Source: Rhyacophila brunnea (taxonomy: Eukaryota; Arthropoda; Insecta; Trichoptera; Rhyacophilidae). Taken from it: a stretch of DNA of 64,000 nucleotides. Below, piece after piece: positions 21,837-32,816 of the stretch. The stretch's first letter is position 1. Each line of letters begins with the position of its first letter. Where the stretch lies: assembly GCA_022495005.1 (NCBI GenBank), contig JAGYXB010001570.1:1-64000 (forward strand), read 5' to 3'. Position numbers and translations under genes: made by a program. The notes beneath the pieces were generated by a model. The model was not told the origin of the DNA, ran no database searches, and saw nothing but the letters and a program-made list of their open reading frames with translations.

Positions 21837-24600
21837 TTCACTTGGGATACTTGCGTAGTAGTTCTGCCCGAACTTTCTGGTTCGCCCTTTTCTCGTTGTT
21901 TAGATTTTTCGGTAATTAACTTTCACTTGTTTGAGTTGAGGCAATATGTATGGAATGATGCGACTGTAGAAGTAGTAGTCGTGACCTGTTTGCGTTGATG
22001 TGTATCCAATGTAGACGTCTGTATAACCAATAAATTGCGTTTGCTGGATCATCAAGACATTCTTATGAGGAAGCACGTGCTCAACTGCTCGTGAAATGAC
22101 TTTGTCTGGCGTCCAAGTGGCAAAGTTTCTCTAGCTGTCCATTGGTTCACAAATAACTAAAGAGATCGTAGGCTATGGCATGCGTCAGGAGTAGCCTAGA
22201 AAAATGTAAGTACGTATGGGACGACGTACGTCCTTAAGGGAGGACATGCTCAGCGTAGGTCAAAATGGAGCTTTATTGCATTTTCAAAGCATGATCCTGG
22301 ACATTTTTTAAACGTTGATGATAATCTATATAATTTTGAAGCCTTATTAACCTTTATATATATTTTAAACATTTGTTGACTGCATAAAGTATTTTTATTA
22401 CATAAAATAGTATTCTTTTAAACCTCTCGCTCTAATGTTTTAGAATATAGTCATATTTCAGTACATGCATGTGCAGTGGTGTTAAGATATTTTACATTTA
22501 TTAATTTTTAAACGTATTTATAAAACCATTAGTATAATTTATGTTGACATTATTATAGTGAAATATTTACGATAAAAAATTATATTGATAATCTCTGTAA
22601 TCCCAAATTTGAGAAGAATTGGGCATTTTATTATTAAAAAAATGGGCAATTGAAGATAATTCTAAAGATCAAACACGCGCGTTAACATGATCTTACTCAC
22701 TACTTCAGTTTTAGTTTGTCAATTTATGGCTACGGCCATATTTTGTAGCTTAACCACTGGGGAATGCCAAAAGAAATGGCGTATTTCAAAAAAACACTAC
22801 ATTATTCTTAGGTCAATAATTATTATAAAGTAATCATTAATCGTAGGACGTTTATCACACTTGAATGGTCAAAGATATAGCTTATAATTAGTAGCTTTAG
22901 AACTATCTTCAAATGTGTTAATCTTGCCCATTTTTTGAATAATAAAATGCCTAATAAATGAGGCTTGGTAGTTTCGGCGTAAACTATTCAAACTTCGAAG
23001 AACGGGAAAAATATTTGGTTGTGTCGAAAGTCTATTGTTTGGAGTATCAAAGTCACACAAAAAAGCTACGATATGGTCAGGAAACTGCACAGCGTTAGTG
23101 AAGATCCATCGCGTGGGTATGTTTTAATGGACGAAAGTTATGGGTTGGTTGATTCTACAGGTGGATTGTGCTGATAATACTGCATGTGTGTGCGGAAGTA
23201 AGACTGTGAATGGTGAAGTCTGTTTGTGTTTGTGCACTAGAGTGTGAATGTATGTGTATTAGTCAATCGATAAGAAAATCTGGCGTTTTGGTATGTGGAA
23301 GTATAGGGTTGTAGAGTTTCCGAGTCGGTGCTGCTACTGGTGCTGAAGCCCTGATGTTCGGATGCCAGTCGATATCTTATGTTAAGTGTCTTCTTGCAGT
23401 CGCCCATATCATGGTGTGGTATGGCTACGTCTGGAGTAAAGTTAGTTCGCCAAGTGAAGCTCTTCGTTAGTTCGCAAGGGAACAGCATCTTTAGTTCTTT
23501 TTAGCGCGATTTTTTCACGATAAAAACTTTGCAAACAATTATATGTGCGCGTGTTAGATTTTTTTGTATGAAATATAAAGTCTTCATTTTTCATGCTGTA
23601 CTTTCTGACTCGCTTGTAGAATCATGAGGCAGGCTAAGGATTAGGCCTGATAGCAATGGTAAGGTCAACATTTGCTCGAAAAGAGACGCCTTCTTTGGGA
23701 CGTGATAATTTAACTGGTATCAGTATGATGTTTGAATGACCAAAAATATGTGCGTGTCGCACTACATTACAATTTGTGCAGCTTCGTACCCTGTTAATTT
23801 TTGGTAGCAATATGTATCTCAATAAATTGGTAGCTAGGTAGGGTTTGTTATGTTTGTTTTAAACATAACCAACTTTAACCCGCTGGTAACTCTATTTATT
23901 ATCGATCTTCAAGTTTTAAGAGTGTTCGGCAAATAAACAGATGTCGCAGTTGGAATTTCCGGCGACGTCAAGTCGCGTGGTGTGACAGAATAATCCGGGC
24001 TTTTTTGATTTTGTCTGCCGCCCAGAATAGTCGTGCTCCGGTTGGACTCCCTAACGGAGCACGATGAATCCGTCATGTCGTTCCAATTGGGTATTTAAAA
24101 CTATTTATTTAATCCACCACTCTTGCTTTATTTTTTTTAAAACTTAGCCGTGTGTATTTAAAGTTAGATATTTCAAATTTCAATACCGAGCCACCTTATA
24201 TCTATTTAATGTATATTAAATTCATTTTCTATGCGATAATATAGTTTCTGTCAAGTATTAATCGTTCTTTTATTTTATTTTTCCTATATTCCACACTGTT
24301 TAATATTATCTTTCACGGTCAAAAGATCGTGTGGCGCCCATAGATGTATTATATTATTCTTAGACTTGGATTCGCACGAGCCTTCAGCTGTGCAAATCCT
24401 TTATTATTAATCATCAAATTTCAGTTTTCAGTTATGAGATTTCCAAAGTAGTAGCGGAGTCGTCTTGTGAAAGATCAGGTAACTTCACGGCCCGTTTATA
24501 TGTCTCATGCCATGTTAACATTTTACTTTTATTTTAGCCTCTTTATTTTATAATTGTGACATCGAAAATCACGATTACAAAATTTTATACATAACAGGTT
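21837..24600. other. Gene-poor spacer left of gene E
   Basis: It contains inverted arms at 22612-22668 and 22893-22957 (GGGCATTTTATTATT and complement) and the gene E-side 3'-flank block at 23480-23830. The reading frames at 22869, 23237 and 23634 show no family features. Nothing else is recognised. Confidence 0.4.
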
Positions 24601-24655
24601 CTTCATTAGTATGTGTCGTTCAATGGATTTTTAGAAGACCAATCTGTCAGATTTT
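24600..24655 (-). pseudogene. Dead finger after the gene E stop
   Basis: In frame after QSDVR*, the sequence reads KI*QIGLLKIH*TTHTNE: a finger with two stops and no cysteines. The gene E array therefore lost at least one C-terminal finger. Confidence 0.65.
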
Positions 24656-27226
24656 TTAACGCACATCGCTCTGATGTGGTTTTTCACTAGTGTGTTTCAT
24701 TTTATGTATTTTGAGATGACTATTTGATATGAACTTTTGAAAACACACATGGCATTGATATGGTTTTTCACCAGTGTGTGTCATTTTATGATTATGAAGA
24801 TGACTATTACGAGAGAATTTTTTAAAACACACATCGCATTCATGTGGTTTTTCACGAGTGTGTGTCATTTTATGTTTTTTGAGATCACTATTATCGGTGA
24901 ACTTTTTAAAACACACATCGCATTGATGTGGTTTTTCACCAGTATGCGTCATTTTATGTTTCTTGAGATAACTATTTGTGATAAACTTTTTAAAACACAC
25001 ATCGCATTGATGTGTTTTTTCACCAATATGTGTCATTTTATGTTTTTTGAGATAACCAATTTGCTGGAAATTCTTTAAACAAACATCGCATTGATGTGGT
25101 TTTTCACCAGTGTGTGTCATTTTATGTCTTTTGAGATCTTTATTTGCAGTGAACTTTTTAAAACACACATCGCATTGATGTGGTTTTTCACCAGTATGGT
25201 TCATTTTATGTGTTTTGAGATTACTAATTTGAGAGAATATTTTAAAACAGACTTCGCATTCATATGGTTTTTCACCAGTGTGTGTCATTTTATGACTTTT
25301 GAGTTCACTGTTTGAGATGAACTTTTTAAAACACACATCGCACTGAAGTGGTTTTTCACCAGTGTGTGTCATTTCATGTGATTTGAGCCGTCTATTTCTA
25401 ACGAACTTTTTAAAACACACATTGCATTGATATGGTTTTTCACCAGTATGTGTCATTTTATGTTCTTTGAAATGAGTAATTACAAGAAATTTTTTAAAAC
25501 ACACATCGCATTGATGTGGTTTTTCACCAGTGTGTGTCATTATATGTGTTTTGAGTTCACTTTTTGTGATAAATTTTTTGAAACACACATCGCACTGATG
25601 TGGTTTTTCACCAGTATGTGTCATTATATGTCTTTTGAGTTCACTATTTTTGATAAATTTTTTAAAACACACATCGCATTGATGTGGTTTTTTATCAGTG
25701 TGTGTCATTTTATGTCTTTTGAGTTCACTATTTTTGATGAATTCTTTAAAACATACATCGCTCTGATGTGGTTTTTCACTAGTGTGTTTCATTTTATGTG
25801 TTTTGAGATGACTATTTGATATAAACTTTTGAGAACACACATCGCATTGATATGGTTTTTCACCAGTGTGTGTCATTTTATGATTATGAAGATAACTATT
25901 ACGAGAGAATTTTTTAAAACACACATCGCATTCATGTGGTTTTTCACGAGTGTGTGTCATTTTATGTTTTTTGAGATCACTATTATCGGTGAACTTTTTA
26001 AAACACACATCGCATTGATGTGGTTTTTCACCAGTATGCGTCATTTTATGTTTCTTGAGATTACTATTTGTGAAGAACTTTTTAATACACGCATCGCATT
26101 GATGTGTTTTTTCACCAATATGTGTTATTTTATGTTTTTTGAGATAACCAATTTGCTGGAAATTCTTTAAACAAACATCGCATTGATGTGGTTTTTCACC
26201 AGTGTGTGTCATTTTATGTCTTTTGAGATCTTTATTTGAAGTGAACCTTTTAAAACACACATCGCATTGATGTGGTTTTTCACCAGTATGGTTCATTTTA
26301 TGTGTTTTTAGATTACTACTTTGAGAGAATATTTTAAAACACACATCGCATTTATGTGGTTTCTCACCAGTGTGTATCATTTTATGACTTTTGAGTTCAC
26401 TATTTCCAATGAACTTTTTAAAACACACATCGCACTGAAGTGGTTTTTCACCAGTGTGTGTCATTTCATGTGATTTGAGTCGTCTATTTCTGACGAACTT
26501 TTTAAAACACACATTGCATTGATGTGGTTTTTCACCAGAGTGTGTCATTTTATGTGTTTTGAGTTCACTTTTTGTGATAAATTTTTTAAAACACACATCG
26601 CACTGATGTGGTTTTTCACCAGTGTGTGTCATTTTATGTCTTTTTAGTTCACTATTGTTGATGAATTTTTTTAAACACACATCGCATTGATGTGGTTTTT
26701 CACCAGTGTGTGTCATTTGATGTTTTTTTAAATTACTAATTCGCAGAAATTTTTTAGAACACACATCGCATCGATATGGTTTTACACCAGTATGTGTTTT
26801 TTTATGTGATTTGAGAGTACTTAATTGCGGAAAAAATTTAAAACAAACATCGCATTGATGTCGTTTTTTACCACCACTTGTCTTGTATGACTTAAGATGC
26901 TGAGACTTTATGCATGAAACGTAGTGATGATTTAGATGATTTACAGTTTCAAACACTCCACAACAATCATTGCAAATAAAGTTACGTGGAAAATATGTAT
27001 CTCTTCTCAACTTAATTCGAACCTCCTTAGGCAAGTATAATTTCTTCAATTCATGTTTGATGTTCTGTTCATCGATAGTTATTTCCGAATGCTGTATCAT
27101 CATTTTTTTACTTTGATTGATTGCATGTGATATTGTGTTGTTAACAGGGATATTGTCAACCGTATCTTTTCTAACGATGTCCAATGGTTTACTCTGCAGT
27201 ACTGCGAAACATTGCTGGGTAGAAAT
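24656..27226 (-). CDS. Gene E terminal exon: 26-finger C2H2 array
   Basis: This is an 856-residue exon product. The TTTGTAG acceptor precedes ISTQQCFAVLQ, which is in frame; the TTG near 27184 is simply internal. The leader reads TIDEQNIKHE, PKEVRIKLRR, PRNFICNDC plus an atypical C2HC finger. Twenty-six fingers follow, joined by TGEKPHQ linkers. Fingers 5-13 correspond to 18-26 at an offset of 13 fingers (1092 bases), a large internal tandem duplication. Finger 14 has serine for the first cysteine (QSDVCFKEF), and the array stops at the matching position of the second block (QSDVR*). It is likely a long-footprint DNA-binding nuclear protein; targets are unknown. It is spliced from 29093-29245 and one of several first exons. 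Confidence 0.9.
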   Translation of the reverse strand: MSTQQCFAVLQSKPLDIVRKDTVDNIPVNNTISHAINQSKKMMIQHSEITIDEQNIKHELKKLYLPKEVRIKLRRDTYFPRNFICNDCCGVFETVNHLNHHYVSCIKSQHLKSYKTSGGKKRHQCDVCFKFFPQLSTLKSHKKTHTGVKPYRCDVCSKKFLRISNLKKHQMTHTGEKPHQCDVCLKKFINNSELKRHKMTHTGEKPHQCDVCFKKFITKSELKTHKMTHSGEKPHQCNVCFKKFVRNRRLKSHEMTHTGEKPLQCDVCFKKFIGNSELKSHKMIHTGEKPHKCDVCFKIFSQSSNLKTHKMNHTGEKPHQCDVCFKRFTSNKDLKRHKMTHTGEKPHQCDVCLKNFQQIGYLKKHKITHIGEKTHQCDACIKKFFTNSNLKKHKMTHTGEKPHQCDVCFKKFTDNSDLKKHKMTHTREKPHECDVCFKKFSRNSYLHNHKMTHTGEKPYQCDVCSQKFISNSHLKTHKMKHTSEKPHQSDVCFKEFIKNSELKRHKMTHTDKKPHQCDVCFKKFIKNSELKRHIMTHTGEKPHQCDVCFKKFITKSELKTHIMTHTGEKPHQCDVCFKKFLVITHFKEHKMTHTGEKPYQCNVCFKKFVRNRRLKSHEMTHTGEKPLQCDVCFKKFISNSELKSHKMTHTGEKPYECEVCFKIFSQISNLKTHKMNHTGEKPHQCDVCFKKFTANKDLKRHKMTHTGEKPHQCDVCLKNFQQIGYLKKHKMTHIGEKTHQCDVCFKKFITNSYLKKHKMTHTGEKPHQCDVCFKKFTDNSDLKKHKMTHTREKPHECDVCFKKFSRNSHLHNHKMTHTGEKPYQCHVCFQKFISNSHLKIHKMKHTSEKPHQSDVR

Positions 27227-27416
27227 CTACAAATAGAATAGGAATGGTATTATATTCAAATATATAACGTTATTGTTTGGGCATAACCTGATAACTGCAT
27301 TTTTGGCTATTTTATGTTAAGAGTAAAAATTTGGTCAGTATTGTCTGTTCTTTCATTTAGTAATTACATATCTGTATTTCAATTCGAAGTGCGTCAAACG
27401 CGTTGATAATATGATG

Positions 27417-28234
27417 CAGTGGCACACCCAGGATTTAATATTGGGGAGGGGGCAAGGAGGAGAATGTAAATTAGTCCCATAAGCTCTTTTTCTTCTTCAC
27501 AGCCTAATTTATCCTTTGTCGGTATTTTGTCTAATGCACCCGGTGTACCTACACCATGGTCCCCACATCCTGAAAGGGGCCCCCTACCTACCGCTAAGAT
27601 TAAAGGCAGTGTGAAACACTACATTAACGTTTTTCAAATTGTGTTTTAGTTCAAATTAAGGGTACTTATACAGTGAATTATTGGCAAGTTTTAATACATC
27701 TAGTTTAATAATGGAGCTGTCGAGTATCGACACATAATAATCAAAAAATATATTGCACAATTATATAAGTAATTGAAAATGTTCATAGCCATGAAGTATA
27801 ATAGCGCTATTATATAGTATATTTTTTACTATTAGAGGTATTTATGATGTGTTTATCTCACTTATCTGGTCAACCCGACACGCCGAGCCCCCCAAAGCCT
27901 AGTCCCCCAGGCTAGAGCCCTGTCAGACCTCCGCAGCTACGACCTACACCACTCCATAATTCGGGTGGACACCGAGAATTTTTTGATAGTTCCATTAGAG
28001 ATTGGGTTTCTAAAAAAACCTGACATTAGTGTTATTTTTGTGTTAGAAATTAAAATCTAAGATTTTTTTCTAAAAATGGAGAATTATTACAAATCATTTT
28101 TTTGCCGTGTTTTTATTTGTCTAAGCCCAAAGGTATAGTTTATTGGCTTTTAATTTCAATGTTTGAAATCATTCTTTTCATGTTTGGGGGGTGCCAGGGC
28201 CCCTTGCGCCCCACCCCCCTGGGTGCGCCACTGA
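27417..28234. mobile_element. hAT-like non-autonomous element, perfect 8 bp duplication
   Basis: The ends CAGTGGC.CACCCAGG and CCTGGGTGCGCCACTG are inverted. ATATGATG flanks it on both sides (27409-27416 and 28235-28242). An 8-base duplication and CAGTGG ends are typical of the hAT superfamily. The 818 bp interior has no transposase. It lies in the intron before the gene E ZF exon; a decayed relative is at 4955-5345. Confidence 0.88.
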
Positions 28235-28679
28235 TATGATGATATGTGAACAAACACAACAGTTAGTTTTGTCAAAACACGACAAAGGATCTTATCATAT
28301 TATGATCGTACTAAGAGTATTAACTGTAAGGTACATAATAATATAAGCTATCTACTCACTTATCAGCTATTAATCAAACATCTGTTTTGTCTATGGAACT
28401 TGTCCTTCGGCAGACATCAGTTACCGGGTAATGATCTAACGTGTGCAGTTGTTAAATACTTTTTTTTCTTAATTACAGCGTACATATTACATTTAAAAAC
28501 ATTTCTTCGCAAAGAAAAACTTTGGTTCAAATATGTTTCTATAAAGAGAATGTAAAACTTGCTCATGAGGTGTGTTATGGCATGTTTTAATTTTAAATGA
28601 AGATTAATTAGGTTGCTTCGCATTGTTTGAAATGTATAATTATTAATTTTACAGTAATATCAATTAAAACATATTTCAT

Positions 28680-28930
28680 ATCATATTTTCAATATTGATA
28701 AAGATGAGATATCCTAAGTTTGCCGGCAACACCGAGTTAAGTCCCGTTTATTTGAGGCTTTCTAGCGATTAGAAATGCAGAAATTAGGTATATAATTTGA
28801 TTTATTATGGCGCATTGAAAATCTGTGCTATTAAATATCTGTCAACATAATAGAGATAGGACAATTTCAATATTACATTTAAGTTTTTCCTGAAAAGTCA
28901 TAGTTATATTTATCGTTTTCTGTTTTGTCA
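28680..28930 (-). repeat. Repeat shared with 44560-44850
   Basis: The - strand here matches the + strand at 44560-44850: GATAAATATAACTATGAC, then CTGCAT..CTAATCGCTAGAAAG, then CTCAAATAAACGGGA and GTGTTGCCGG. Class unknown, non-coding. Confidence 0.6.
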
Positions 28931-29092
28931 TGGAACCGTTAATACATATTAAGAAATCATTTTTAAATGTTAAATGCTTTGAAGATATAGGTTTTTTGAA
29001 AAAAAAAATATTTAAAATTATCTTGTGTATTTTTATTCAGAATTCAAAATTCCATTAGAGTTTTAAAAAACAACCTTTGTTATTAAACTTAC

Positions 29093-29245
29093 CTGGTCTA
29101 ATGGCTTATATTGTAGATTAGAGCACCCAGGTTGAGTTAATTCATCGTTAATTTGGTGGATTGCATTCTCAACAAATTCTTCTTTAATGATGACTCCCTC
29201 ATCATTATTCTCATACTTAATATTCATGAGACCTTTGTCACGCTT
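29093..29245 (-). CDS. Gene E middle exon
   Basis: A 51-codon exon, TTTTCAG acceptor and CAG|GTAAGT donor, phase 0. It reads KRDKGLMNIKYENNDEG, then VIIKEEFVENAIHQIND, and ends TQPGCSNLQYKPLDQ. It contains IKYE and IKEE (psi-K-x-E) and the QPGCS ending. It is closest to gene F exons 3 and 4 (NRASGMIKIKSEN, NRENGLINIKSDN), so it belongs to that sub-type. It splices to the 26-finger exon at 27226. Confidence 0.82.
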
Positions 29246-29763
29246 CTGAAAATAATAACATTATGAATATTATGTAACAGTAAAATTAATATCAGCTAGA
29301 AAGCTTCTCCCAGAGCTCTTTCTTAAATAATTGGCCATCAATGAATGACTTAATATTAATTACAATACATGTTACTAGTATATTAGTGAATATCGTTTTG
29401 GGTAAAATAAATAAGAGACACTAACTTATTAAAACAAATTTTAAGTAAACAATTGTCATGTTTACACTTAATTACAATGTGTGTGACAAATAAAAACTAA
29501 TACCAGTCAACGTTTGTTTAAATTATTTCGACCTGTTCACCCATACTTATACACAGACATTTTAATGTATTCAAATTATAAGGAAAATTACTATCATGTT
29601 CAACACTACAACAAAAAAATGCTAATTAAATTTTAATAAAATAAACAATTAATTTTAAGTTTGATATTACACCCAATACTCTGACTGAGCTGGTCTGTTA
29701 CTTTATTGGGAGGTATTATCGTGTTATTATAAAACTCTGTGCGAAACAAATTGAAAAACTAAC

Positions 29764-30196
29764 CTCAAAACCGCGGCTTGTTTCGTCGACATTCTCTTGC
29801 TTTATGAAATTGTCCGGAATGTTAGTTTGTACGATTAGTTGACGCATCTACCAAATGCATTATTTAAGAGTGTGAATCAGACTCGTATGCAGCCCTATGT
29901 TGTAACTTGTGACATGAAGTCACCCGGCGACATGACGTCATATGACATCATTGTGACGTACTACCGGAGTGAGTCAATAGTCTTCGAGAAATTAACGCTA
30001 CTCTACTACTGGCGTTATTCATTGTCCCCATACACAAATAGGTGTTTCAGCATAATAATATCTATGGTGAGCCGTGTGCATTGGGCGGCTCGCCTCGATG
30101 CGTGTATTGAGCATACGTCACAATAACGTCATGTCGTCGGGTGACTTCATGTCACAAGTTACAACATAGGGCTGCTGGTTCGCGTTTTATATCCAT
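29764..30196 (-). pseudogene. Gene E first exon (a), split by a MITE
   Basis: The start ATGGATATAAAACGCGAACC (MDIKRE) at 30196 is followed after about 20 bases by the TIR element 29890-30174. Beyond it the exon continues with YESDSHS, a stop, and a one-frame change before IPDNFIKQENVDETSRGFE and a GTTAGTTT donor. The two halves align with the 45-51 codon first exons of paralogues. The first-exon reading is therefore broken; a new ATG at about 29850 could give a short product. The promoter element and upstream block remain intact at 30360-30600. Confidence 0.75.
29890..30174. mobile_element. MITE with 50 bp TIRs inside a coding exon
   Basis: The ends are CAGCCCTATGTTGTAACTTG and its complement, continuing through GTGACATGAAGTCACCCG and ACATGACGTCAT. 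It is 285 bp and non-coding; the 95-codon frame across it is fortuitous. A second, shorter copy lies at 41190-41449. No clear target duplication was found. Confidence 0.85.
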
Positions 30197-30357
30197 TTTA
30201 TGCATTTGATTCGTACATAATGTAACGAAGATTCAACACGTGGAGTAGTGTATATGAGTAGAGTAGATGTCAGGCGTGACCAGAGACTAATATATAAATA
30301 TACTAGGCGTGACAATAGCCGTTTTACCATAAACAAAGTTATTGCCATATGATCAGT

Positions 30358-30600
30358 GTTGCCATCTTTTCGTCACCGACTTATAATACGCGGTCCAAGA
30401 AATTATAGTACCTATTTCGGGAAAATGTAATAATGATGTAAAAGTTAAGGTTTTTGCTTCTCACCTAAAAAAGAAAATTTGAGAAATGCTGAGACCCCTT
30501 TTGATTTAGCTACCTACCCTTTTCCGACCAAAAATGCAAACCGATGAGTTCAAGATATTTCATTTTAATTGAAAAGCAAGGGCTGTTTTTACAGCATTTT
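30358..30600 (-). promoter_or_regulatory. Promoter-type block of gene E first exon (a)
   Basis: On -, AAAGATGGCAACACTGATC lies about 165 bases before the exon (a) ATG. Upstream, TATAATTTCTTGGACCGCG (30389-30412) recurs at 62176-62200 before gene G, and further similarity continues to about 30600 (GCGGTCCAAG, TTCGG, GAGAAAT). The AAGATGGC core fits YY1/Pho. Role inferred. Confidence 0.5.
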
Positions 30601-31882
30601 TTTTTTTAAGGTAATCCAAATTTTCTTTAACCCAATGCTTCCGGGCCGCACAAAATTATGTTTTTGTTAATTGCTTTTCAATGCAAATTAACACTTTAAT
30701 TACAAAATTAATTATAAGGGCCCGTAAGCATTGGGTTTTAATTGCGAAATTATAGTACTTTGCACCAATTTATAGTACAGAAATATCGATATTTTAGTAC
30801 TTTTTGCGTATTTTTCCGATATTTTATATTATCGTACATAGTACATAGATAGAAACGAGATGGATGCTGAAGTGGGGGGGGGGGAACCGGCACGCCAACT
30901 TATAGAAGACAGACTCTTCAAGCTCCACCAAGTTTTTGTTTTTTATTTGGAACAGTAATTTTTTGGGTAGGTATGATATTGTTTGTTACCGTATTACTTA
31001 TTTTGGTTCTTTACGCACAAATAATGGACACCATAATTGCTCCGATAAGATGAAGCATTCATTTACTAGAGTGGTCTCAAGCATTGTAAATCGATCAAAA
31101 ACAAAGGTTCGCGGCGCGGTTTCTCCCGCCGCCTGATGAGGTTAGTGCGATAATATTACAAGTGACGAATAAAGCCTAAAGACCGACCTATGTAATTATA
31201 TATTCACATTAAACGTAGGTAAGTAATGCTTATTCTTGAAGAGTATTTGTCTGCTATTTTTATAGGTACAATGCGATCTGTCATTTATTTTTAATATAGG
31301 AATATTTTTTATCTTCAAAATAAAACATTCGCGTGCCATAGGTTTGCCACCACCGTATATACATATAACTATTTTATTTAGATATGGGAGATGAGTCACT
31401 TAATGACTCCTACCGAGTAGGTCAATTACTGGTAGTGATTTGTTCGGAAAGATTAGGTCAATTGTGTCTTTTGTTGCCGTAATAAAATGTATAGTACTGG
31501 CCTGGCAGCGTGTCCTTCCTACCCACGTTTTTTCCTATACTGGGCGCGCACTCTCGCAAATCTCGTTCGCCGAACGTCACATTCAGTTCGTCTGGCAGCA
31601 CGTCCTCTCACCCTCATTTTTTCCTATACTGCGCGAACTATACGAACTGCATAAGCGCCAGGTGACACGGGATCGATTCGTTCGCTAGCTATAGATTAGT
31701 TTAAAAAGATTCGTACGTTCGAGAACGATGCATGTCTAATTTTATTCCTTCCGATTATAAAACAATATGATCCAACAATAGAATACTGACTATTATTGTT
31801 AAGTAGTAACCTTGAAGAATATTCATGCCTACTTTTGAAAATTGAATGCGCATTTGTTAACAAAATTGTGAATACCCTCGCC
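30601..31882. other. Spacer between alternative first exons of gene E
   Basis: No gene is recognised. It includes a poly-G run near 30876 and a two-copy direct repeat at 31504-31548 and 31593-31637 (GGCAGC, GTCC, TTTTTTCCTATACTG). The frames at 30936 and 31440 lack family features. Confidence 0.4.
31504..31637. repeat. Two-copy direct repeat, unit ~45 bases, 89-base spacing
   Basis: GGCAGC.GTCCT.CC, then TTTTTTCCTATACTG.GCG, occurs twice with the intervening sequence CGTTCGCC. GC content is higher than in the surroundings. Function unknown. Confidence 0.6.
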
Positions 31883-31906
31883 TTAACAAAATAGGAATCT
31901 ACTTAC

Positions 31907-32083
31907 CTCTTTTAAGGGGATACTTTTGATGTTGTCATCGATATTTTCCTGTTTGACTGTCACGTCAAATCGACCTTTGCTCTTGAAGTGATTTAGGTCA
32001 ATGCAATGGTATGCACCATCGCTGATTTCCTCCGCCGTTTCGTCACGTATTATTTCGTCAATCGTTTCGGTTTTTACTTCCAT
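31907..32083 (-). CDS. First coding exon (b), candidate for gene E
   Basis: A 59-codon exon starting MEVKTETIDEIIRDE, with VTVKQENIDDNIKS near its end and a GTAAGT donor, phase 0. VKTE and VKQE are psi-K-x-E motifs with acidic followers. No acceptor lies before the ATG, and TGGCAACACT is about 135 bases upstream, so it begins a transcript. The next family exon on this strand is 29093-29245, which it would join in frame, giving a 966-residue protein. It could instead be the relic of a deleted gene. Confidence 0.65.
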
Positions 32084-32209
32084 TGTATACGGTATTTGAT
32101 ATCAAAATCTGTCAATAGCTTCACGACCACGTGTGCGCTTAATTATTATAGGTTAATATACAATGGCATAGACTAAAATGGCTTCTACCAATCTACCATA
32201 GACATCAGG

Positions 32210-32292
32210 AGAGTGTTGCCATGTTTTTCTATTCGAAATAATAGTTCCAAGAGAGTAGTTCATGGTATTTCGGATAAAATTATAGTACTTTT
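32210..32292 (-). promoter_or_regulatory. Promoter-type block of first exon (b)
   Basis: On -, ACATGGCAACACTCTCC lies about 135 bases before the exon (b) ATG, with TATAATTTTATCCGAAATACC further upstream resembling the genes E(a)/G block. Role inferred. Confidence 0.5.
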
Positions 32293-32567
32293 ACGAGTTG
32301 TTATCGTAGTTTGATAATAAGTTCGTTTGTTTAAATATTATACCTTTCAATTATTGCGTCAAAAAAGATTTTAATAATAACAATAAAAACATAAACATTA
32401 TTGTAGGTTACGACGTCGTTTGTTTGACATCTTCGTAGGTTTTTTAATCTTTTGTAAAAACTAAACACTAAACCATAATTATTATCACCATATCCTGATC
32501 GCTGATACATTTTTGCATACAAAATAAAAATACAGGAAATTAGTTTTATTAACTAACCTGTAACCTT

Positions 32568-32812
32568 GTACACCCACGGTTGCCGCGCGGCTTAAGCGTT
32601 GTACTATCACGCCGTAGGGCTCAGGTTCGAATCCTGGGTCTGGCAAGTACACATATTGTTTTTCAATTTGTGTGTGAGTCAGGGTATGGACCTAATAGGT
32701 TGAGCAAGTGGCTGACATCCATTTCTCGTAAGAACAAAATCTGTTAATACAAACCTCTACTCTGTGGAGGCCCATATGATCCTATTAGGATCGGAAATGG
32801 TCGGAAAAAAAT
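32568..32812 (+). mobile_element. Full-length SINE at a splice donor
   Basis: The head has GCCGCGCGGCTTAAGCG and GGTTCGAATCC, the body GACCTAATAGGTTGAGCAAG and the tail ATCCTATTAGGATCGG. TAACCTT flanks it on both sides (32561-32567 and 32813-32819) as a 7-base target duplication. The right-hand copy is the complement of AAG|GTTA, the splice donor of first exon (c). The insertion therefore landed on the donor, and the duplication preserved it. Confidence 0.88.
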
Positions 32813-32816
32813 TAAC

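Noticed and set aside
24737..26170. Long + strand open frames with hydrophobic repeats (FFTSVCHFM, THIALMWF) opposite the ZF arrays; similar at 16342-16551 and 43103-43426
   Set aside because: They are antisense shadows of the 84-base finger repeat: conserved HTGEKP and CDVCF codons read backwards give few stops. No start context or splice signals support them.
24656..27226. Regular 84-base periodicity that could be mistaken for a CRISPR or satellite array
   Set aside because: The repeat encodes C2H2 fingers in frame, and the variable positions fall in the recognition helices.
29839..30126. 95-codon open frame on +
   Set aside because: It lies almost wholly in the MITE at 29890-30174 and has no family similarity.
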